The translations under genes and the position numbers were made by a program. Under the pieces are notes generated by a model. It did not search any database. It was given only the letters and a program-made list of their open reading frames with translations, and was not told the origin of the DNA. A DNA stretch of 19,233 nt from Clostridia bacterium (GTDB lineage Bacteria; UBA6262; WVXT01; JAUXBS01): contig JAUXDE010000020.1 of assembly GCA_030618495.1 (NCBI GenBank), forward strand, positions 1 to 19,233. Reading direction: 5' to 3'. Shown piece after piece: positions 15,478 to 19,233 of the stretch (the first letter of the stretch is position 1; each line of letters begins with the position of its first letter).

Positions 15478-15740
15478 CGTGGTGCTTCTAACATATCTTT
15501 ACATATGCTGAAAGTATTTTGTTTCAGCGTCAAGGAACGAAGAGTGAGAATACTGTACGTATGTGAAAGATGAGTGACGCTGACGATGGACAAAAGACGA
15601 TAGCCCTTCGGGAAGGGCATCATTTGGACGTATTCTGCGTTTATCCTCTTCACCATATTCTCGATATGCTTTCATCGTCTTTCCTTGAATCCGTCTCAAA
15701 GCTTGCCCTTCATATGTCAAGATATGTTAGAAGTACCACG
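15478..15740. mobile_element. MITE-like non-autonomous insertion element, 263 bp
   Basis: The ends are inverted repeats of about 30 bp with 28 matches (15478-15507 and 15711-15740), each beginning CGTGGTRCTTCTAAC. The flanks are CTAG duplications. Joining the flanks without the element restores the 3' end of the 15727-16605 gene so that it aligns with its tandem paralog at 16620, so the boundaries are independently supported. The interior has several hairpins: CTGAAA/TTTCAG, CAGCGTCA/TGACGCTG and GCCCTT-CGGG-AAGGGC. A minus-strand reading frame of 73 codons spans most of it (15499-15720) but matches no transposase I know. A CTAG or TA duplication would fit mobilisation by an IS5-group or IS630-type transposase; no parent is visible here. 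Confidence 0.88.
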
Positions 15741-16605
15741 CTAGGTTTATCGTAATTACCGGTTCGTTTTTATTAACATACATTATATCCGGGAGTATTT
15801 CAAACCTGTTTTTTACAGCCAGGTTCATTTTTTCCAGGTTTACGGTTCCAAGTATGCAGGATATCAAGCCATATAACGCGCCTATTTTTAAACATGTTCC
15901 AAGTGTTTCAGGTTCGATAAATGCATCATCTTCAAGAATATTGATTAATCCTGCTATATATACACTATTAAACACCGGTGTTAAAAAGTTTAGAAATAAA
16001 TCACTGGCGTAAGACTCATTAAGGCCGTGCTCGCCACTTTTTCGGACGCGATATAAATAGTCATAGGGACATTCTTTTTTGAGCATATAATACGGTATAT
16101 AGCATATAGTTGCAGCCCCGGCAATTACTCCCAAAACCAGGATTACTTCTGGTGGTGAAAGAATCAGACTTTCAATACCACTGCCCACACAACCTTCCGT
16201 ACAAGCTTGTCCACAGCCTTCCACACAAGCTTCCCCGCAAGCCGGGTCTTGTCCAACATTTGATATTATTGATACTAATAAGAGAAGGGCATAAGCTGTA
16301 CCGAATCCAAGAGCGCCAAAGGTTTTATTAAGAAAAACAAGTTCTGTTGAAATGGCATATTTTCTGTTATTATTTAATCGGGCTTTATAATAATATTTTT
16401 TATGTTCATTAAAGAGATAGTACTTATATCGAGGTACTTCTATATCTTCGAAGTATCTTGGGTCTAAGTTTTCCTGGAAAATATCTCTTTCTAATTCTTT
16501 AATAAATGATTCTTTATTCAACTTCTCGGCAAAAGCATAAGAGAAGTTGCCGAATACAAAGACAAAAACATAACATAATAGTATCAATCTACATTTAGTT
16601 TTCAT
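15727..16605 (-). CDS. Exported protein with a cysteine-ladder insert, paralog of the upstream gene; C-terminus rewritten by a MITE
   Basis: This 292-residue protein has a signal peptide (about 1-27, ending YAFA). It is homologous to the neighbour at 16620-17330 along most of its length: shared elements include YKYY, RKYAISTELVFLNKTFGALG against RKYTLSPELAFIDKTLGACG, an LxxMNL-type stretch, and the C-terminal IMYVNKNEPVITINLA. Several hydrophobic segments and a terminal Phe suggest an envelope, possibly outer-membrane, protein. It carries an insert absent from the paralog, with Cys123, 127, 131, 135 and 139 spaced exactly four residues apart. The final WYF and stop codon are supplied by the inverted repeat of the MITE-like element; the ancestral end would have been YRF. 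There is no obvious Shine-Dalgarno sequence and the gap to the upstream gene is 14 bp. The function is unknown. Confidence 0.8.
   Translation of the reverse strand: MKTKCRLILLCYVFVFVFGNFSYAFAEKLNKESFIKELERDIFQENLDPRYFEDIEVPRYKYYLFNEHKKYYYKARLNNNRKYAISTELVFLNKTFGALGFGTAYALLLLVSIISNVGQDPACGEACVEGCGQACTEGCVGSGIESLILSPPEVILVLGVIAGAATICYIPYYMLKKECPYDYLYRVRKSGEHGLNESYASDLFLNFLTPVFNSVYIAGLINILEDDAFIEPETLGTCLKIGALYGLISCILGTVNLEKMNLAVKNRFEILPDIMYVNKNEPVITINLAWYF
15741..15744. repeat. Target-site duplication, right copy (CTAG)
   Basis: This is the second CTAG. It now encodes part of the Leu and Ala codons near the end of the 15727-16605 gene. Confidence 0.8.
16189..16248. repeat. Five tandem 12-bp units encoding a CxxxC ladder
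   Basis: Five degenerate 12-bp copies (for example acaaccttccgt, acaagcttgtcc, acagccttccac) encode on the minus strand the four-residue units DPAC, GEAC, VEGC, GQAC and TEGC of the protein at 15727-16605. Alternate units are the most similar, so a 24-bp duplication is also visible (19 of 24 matches between 16188-16211 and 16212-16235). Confidence 0.85.
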
Positions 16606-16619
16606 GGTTCGTATTATTG

Positions 16620-17330
16620 TTAGAATCTATACGCCAGGTTCATTGTCATTACCGGTTCGTTTTCATTAACGTACATTATATTCGGGTAGAGTCCAAGCCT
16701 TCGTTCAGTATCAAACTGCATGTTTTCAAGGTTTCTCATCCCGATTATAGTCGTTAATACCCCGTAAAGTATGCCTGCCCCCATGCTTATATTCATTACG
16801 CCTTTGTTTACTTCAGTTTCGCCATTGAAGATGTTAATCGTCGCGCCCACGTATAAACCGGAAATCCATGAAGTTATTATGTGTTTTGACACTTCAAGGA
16901 AGTAATTATCGGCTAAGCCGTATTCATACGGTTCGCTGTTAATCCTGAAATCAAACGGGCTTTCCTTTTTACTGAACATGTAAAATGTGCTGAGACCCCC
17001 AAAGACTAATCCTGCGTAGAAGGAAAATTCATCTACCATAGAACCGTTGTAAAGAAAGAACAGGAATAACGTATAACCGCCTCCACAGGCGCCAAGGGTT
17101 TTGTCAATGAATGCCAGTTCAGGTGACAGGGTGTACTTCCTGCCGGATTCCTTCAGGGATTTATAGTATATGTTCTTGTAATCCTTCATGAAGTAGTACT
17201 TATAGGAACTAACTTCTTTCTCCATGAATAACCTGTCTTCAGCTCTTCCTGCAAGCGCGCGCGTGAAACTGCCGGATGAGATACCGAGAATAAGGATTAC
17301 TGATATTAGTCTGATAATAGTTTTATTCAT
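16620..17330 (-). CDS. Exported protein of unknown function, paralog of the downstream gene
   Basis: This 236-residue protein has a signal peptide (MNKTIIRLISVILILGISSG, with cleavage likely after ALA near 27). The mature part opens with YKYYFMKDYKNIYYKSLKES and then LSPELAFIDKTLGACGGGY. Four moderately hydrophobic Gly-rich segments follow, and it ends IMYVNENEPVMTMNLAYRF. The terminal Phe fits outer-membrane insertion, but the hydrophobic segments would also fit inner-membrane helices, so its location is open. It is the first gene of a two-gene tandem duplication. Its promoter (TTGATT-N16-TATAAT) ends 11 bp before the ATG and there is no Shine-Dalgarno sequence. No known family is recognised. 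Confidence 0.8.
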   Translation of the reverse strand: MNKTIIRLISVILILGISSGSFTRALAGRAEDRLFMEKEVSSYKYYFMKDYKNIYYKSLKESGRKYTLSPELAFIDKTLGACGGGYTLFLFFLYNGSMVDEFSFYAGLVFGGLSTFYMFSKKESPFDFRINSEPYEYGLADNYFLEVSKHIITSWISGLYVGATINIFNGETEVNKGVMNISMGAGILYGVLTTIIGMRNLENMQFDTERRLGLYPNIMYVNENEPVMTMNLAYRF

Positions 17331-17341
17331 TTTTGATTAAT

Positions 17342-17369
17342 ATTATATAATTTATGCTTTAAAAATCAA
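17342..17369 (-). promoter_or_regulatory. Promoter of the paralogous gene pair
   Basis: TTGATT (17364-17369) and TATAAT (17342-17347) are spaced by 16 bp on the minus strand. The predicted start lies about 5 nt before the ATG at 17330, suggesting a leaderless or near-leaderless transcript. It is divergent from the ispH promoter. Confidence 0.65.
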
Positions 17370-17381
17370 AGACAATTTTCC

Positions 17382-17410
17382 TTGTTTATTACCTTTCATT
17401 ATTGTATTAT
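17382..17410 (+). promoter_or_regulatory. Putative promoter of ispH
   Basis: TTGTTT (17382-17387) and TATTAT (17405-17410) are spaced by 17 bp. The -10 matches 5 of 6 consensus bases and the -35 matches 3 of 6. The start codon follows at 17436 behind AAAGGA. Confidence 0.45.
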
Positions 17411-17435
17411 ACTCACAAAGAGGTCAAAGGACAAC

Positions 17436-18278
17436 ATGAAAATTAATCTTGCAAAATCAGCGGGTTTCTGTTTTGGCGTCAAACGCGCCATTAAAATCGC
17501 CCACAGGGCCGCAAAAACATATGATAACGTTTTTATGCTCGGTGATATAGTGCATAACGAAGACGTTGTAAGGAAGATAAAGTCCGCGGGTATTAAAAAA
17601 GTGAATAAACTGGTCCGGGGCAGGGGCAAGACGATTATAGTCCGCGCCCACGGGGCGCCAAAAAGAACCTTTGAAAAGGCTTGCTCACTCGGTTATGATA
17701 TCATTGACACAACCTGTACTATGGTTAAGGAAATACACAGGATAGCCGAGGATATGGAGGAAAAAGGTTTCAGGATAATAGTTATAGGGGATAAAGCCCA
17801 TGATGAGGTAAAGGGAATAGTAGGCCATCTGAAGTCAGGGGCAGTGATTGTAGACAGCCCTAAAAACATTCCTTTTAACAGGTTTTGTAAGTCCGACAAG
17901 GTATGCGTTGTCGTCCAGTCTACCCAGAATATTAAAAAGGTAAAGGAAATAGTCAAAGTCCTGAAAAGAAGAATAAAAAACCTCAGGTTCTTCAACACCA
18001 TTTGCAAGCCGACCACGCTGAAGCAGAAGGAAATAACAGAAATGCCCCTTAATAACGATATCATGATAATCATCGGCTCAAAGACCAGCGCCAACACCAA
18101 AAGGTTATACGAGATTTCACGCTCTCTTAATAAGAAGAGTTACTGGATACAGTCAAGCGGTGAAATAAAACCCTCATGGTTCAGGAATGCAGGCAGTGTA
18201 GGAGTTACCTCAGGCGCTTCCACTCCCGACGAAACCACGAAAAGCGTTATAAAGTATTTAAAGAAAATCGATTTTTAA
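17436..18278 (+). CDS. ispH: 4-hydroxy-3-methylbut-2-enyl diphosphate reductase (IspH/LytB)
   Basis: This iron-sulfur enzyme performs the last step of the MEP pathway, reducing HMBPP to IPP and DMAPP in the cytosol. The start at 17436 is chosen because AAAGGA lies 4 nt upstream and the protein then begins MKINLAKSAGFCFGV, as is normal for the family; a longer frame extends to 17382. The protein has 280 residues. Cluster ligands are Cys12 (GFCFGV), Cys94 (DTTC) and Cys190 (NTIC). Substrate-binding His40 (VHNE), His72 (AHGAP) and His122 with Glu124 (AHDEV) are present, as are GSKTSANTKRL and SGASTPD. It is the only plus-strand gene in the window. It is divergent from the paralogous pair and convergent with tonB, with an 11-bp gap. 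Confidence 0.97.
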   Translation: MKINLAKSAGFCFGVKRAIKIAHRAAKTYDNVFMLGDIVHNEDVVRKIKSAGIKKVNKLVRGRGKTIIVRAHGAPKRTFEKACSLGYDIIDTTCTMVKEIHRIAEDMEEKGFRIIVIGDKAHDEVKGIVGHLKSGAVIVDSPKNIPFNRFCKSDKVCVVVQSTQNIKKVKEIVKVLKRRIKNLRFFNTICKPTTLKQKEITEMPLNNDIMIIIGSKTSANTKRLYEISRSLNKKSYWIQSSGEIKPSWFRNAGSVGVTSGASTPDETTKSVIKYLKKIDF

Positions 18279-18289
18279 GAAGATAGTTA

Positions 18290-18871
18290 TTATTCAAGTT
18301 CGAACTTGACCGGAACGATAAACCACACAGAGGCGGGTTTGCCATTTATTTTTGGCGGAGTGAACTGCCATTTCTTAACTGCTGCTACAGATGAGTCATT
18401 GAAGAGCATGTGCTCGCTGGGTTCTATTATTTCAACCTTCCCGACATAACCGTAGTAATTAATCATGAATTTAATGATGACCCTGTCCTCTACGCCGGCA
18501 AGCCTTAACCTTTCAGGGTATTTCGGCTTCTGCATTGACATAATCCTGGGGACGTCATCCAGGTCTTCAAGTTCGTATGCATAATCCTCAGGCGGCGGTG
18601 GTTTGGCGTCTTTGTTAAGGTTCACCGTGTCATCGGGAAGTTTTGGAGGAGATTTCTTTTCCTTCTTGATTTCTTCCTTTTTCTTTGGGGGTGGCTGCAT
18701 CCTGAATAAATCAACGCTGTATATCTTCTTGCTTGTCCTGGGCCTTATAAAGGTAAAATAGGGGACCAGGATAAGCAGTGTCAAATTCAGTATTAGCGAG
18801 TAAACAAGAGGCTGTTTTAAATCCTCAAGTAAACCTCTGATGTCAACTTTTGTTCCGTATACTCCGTTCAT
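18290..18871 (-). CDS. tonB: TonB energy transducer
   Basis: This 193-residue protein links the inner-membrane ExbB-ExbD motor to outer-membrane TonB-dependent receptors. A membrane anchor lies at about 21-43 (LVYSLILNLTLLILVPYF). A Pro/Lys/Glu-rich periplasmic spacer with PPPKKK and PPPPED spans about 58-100. The C-terminal TonB domain (about 112-193) reads KPKYPERLRLAGVEDRVIIK, then GYVGKVEIIEPS, AAVKKWQFTPPKINGKP and VPVKFEL. This closely follows the family pattern. An unusual 20-residue cytoplasmic N-terminus precedes the anchor. It lies behind exbD, separated by 146 bp that contain a large inverted repeat. AAAGG lies about 5 nt upstream of the ATG. Confidence 0.93.
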   Translation of the reverse strand: MNGVYGTKVDIRGLLEDLKQPLVYSLILNLTLLILVPYFTFIRPRTSKKIYSVDLFRMQPPPKKKEEIKKEKKSPPKLPDDTVNLNKDAKPPPPEDYAYELEDLDDVPRIMSMQKPKYPERLRLAGVEDRVIIKFMINYYGYVGKVEIIEPSEHMLFNDSSVAAVKKWQFTPPKINGKPASVWFIVPVKFELE

Positions 18872-18903
18872 AACCCTTTAATTTCCTTTTTATTTCCATC
18901 TCC

Positions 18904-19019
18904 AACTGAAAGATATGTTGATGAGGAGGCTTAACTACGAAAGGTTAAACCACAGCGCTTTCGTAGTTTAGAGCGAGCCTCTCACGTGAGCGACCTCCGA
19001 ATCAACATGTCTTTCAGTT
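18904..19019. repeat. 116-bp inverted-repeat element between exbD and tonB
   Basis: The ends AACTGAAAGAYATGTTGAT pair over 19 bp with one mismatch (18904-18922 with 19001-19019), and GGAGG/CCTCC extends the stem. Inside are GAGGCT/AGCCTC and the perfect 11-bp stem AACTACGAAAG/CTTTCGTAGTT around a 14-nt loop, plus the palindrome CTCACGTGAG. No U-tract follows, so it is not a standard terminator. The TAA stop of exbD uses the outermost bases of the repeat. A small MITE-like or palindromic element, or an RNA structure tuning tonB relative to exbBD, are both possible. Confidence 0.75.
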
Positions 19020-19233
19020 ACTCCTCATCTTCCCGTCTTTCATAAGCCGTGGCTATTGAAAGCCGCTGAGCTCCATACTTCTTTGCCTCGTCCAGCACGT
19101 CGACTACCGGCCCGAGCTTTGAATCCACATCGGTGTTTATTATCACCATGTCGTCCGGAGACTTGATAATCCGCATTGACAGGGCTTTCTTGAAGGATTC
19201 CCAGTCCATCTGCTTGCCTTCCAGGAAGAACTC
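19018..19233 (-). CDS. exbD: Biopolymer transport protein ExbD (C-terminal part)
   Basis: The frame is open at the right edge of the window. The 71 visible residues begin EFFLEGKQMDWESFKKAL and continue with SPDDMVIINTDVDSKLGPVVD and AKKYGAQRLSIAT. This is the periplasmic domain of ExbD, including the conserved strand-helix pattern with a (I/V)NTDVDS-type motif. ExbD works with ExbB as the proton-driven motor for TonB. The missing N-terminus would hold the single membrane helix. The stop codon lies at the junction with the inverted-repeat element, and tonB follows. Confidence 0.85.
   Translation of the reverse strand, partial: EFFLEGKQMDWESFKKALSMRIIKSPDDMVIINTDVDSKLGPVVDVLDEAKKYGAQRLSIATAYERREDEE

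Noticed and set aside
15499-15720. 73-codon minus-strand reading frame inside the MITE-like element as a gene
   Set aside because: It lies wholly within the repeat element, uses the inverted repeat region for its ends, matches no family I know and has no ribosome site. It is described with the element instead.
17382-17435. N-terminal extension of IspH
   Set aside because: The extension overlaps the likely promoter and is not part of the family; the start at 17436 has AAAGGA and places the cluster Cys at residue 12 as usual.

Overview
The window is a moderately AT-rich stretch of chromosome from a diderm (Gram-negative) bacterium. This is shown by a pilus secretin, TonB and ExbD, OmpA-type and beta-barrel-like exported proteins, and many signal peptides. 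IspH indicates the MEP isoprenoid pathway. The lineage cannot be fixed from sequence alone. The gene mix would fit an uncultivated diderm phylum such as Elusimicrobiota or Omnitrophota, or a deltaproteobacterial relative, but this is only a guess. Almost all genes lie on the minus strand; ispH is the exception.

Read in the direction of minus-strand transcription (right to left), the window opens with the 3' end of exbD. A 116-bp inverted-repeat element follows, then tonB. The plus-strand ispH converges on tonB. A divergent promoter then drives two tandem paralogous exported proteins of unknown function (16620-17330 and 15727-16605). The second has a five-cysteine ladder built from 12-bp repeats. 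Its last codons were replaced by a 263-bp MITE-like element with 30-bp terminal inverted repeats and a CTAG (or TA) target duplication. Next come a SurA_N-like lipoprotein and a small zinc-ribbon protein.

The core of the window is a Tad/Flp pilus locus. A promoter near 14200 precedes flp (class III pilin), cpaA/tadV (prepilin peptidase, TTG start), tadE, a TadG-like protein, a second TadE-like pseudopilin, a small exported protein, cpaB/rcpC and cpaC/rcpA (secretin). These genes are tightly spaced or overlapping and form one operon. A beta-barrel-like exported protein follows, with its own consensus promoter and flanking 13-bp inverted repeats. After it come a 59-residue basic protein and a terminator. 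A second transcription unit then starts with a TadZ-TadA fusion ATPase, overlaps by 4 bp a 1314-residue protein (N-terminal exported domain, helical repeats, membrane segment, right-handed beta-helix, OmpA-like domain), and continues into pabA/trpG and the start of a further gene, probably pabB.

The locus encodes pilin, processing peptidase, pseudopilins, secretin, CpaB and ATPase. The inner-membrane platform proteins TadB and TadC, which normally follow tadA, are absent; the beta-helix/OmpA protein occupies their place. The most noteworthy items are the MITE insertion that rewrote a protein C-terminus while keeping a terminal phenylalanine, the composite beta-helix/OmpA protein with a substituted peptidoglycan-contact residue, the exbD-tonB inverted repeat, and the missing TadB/C.
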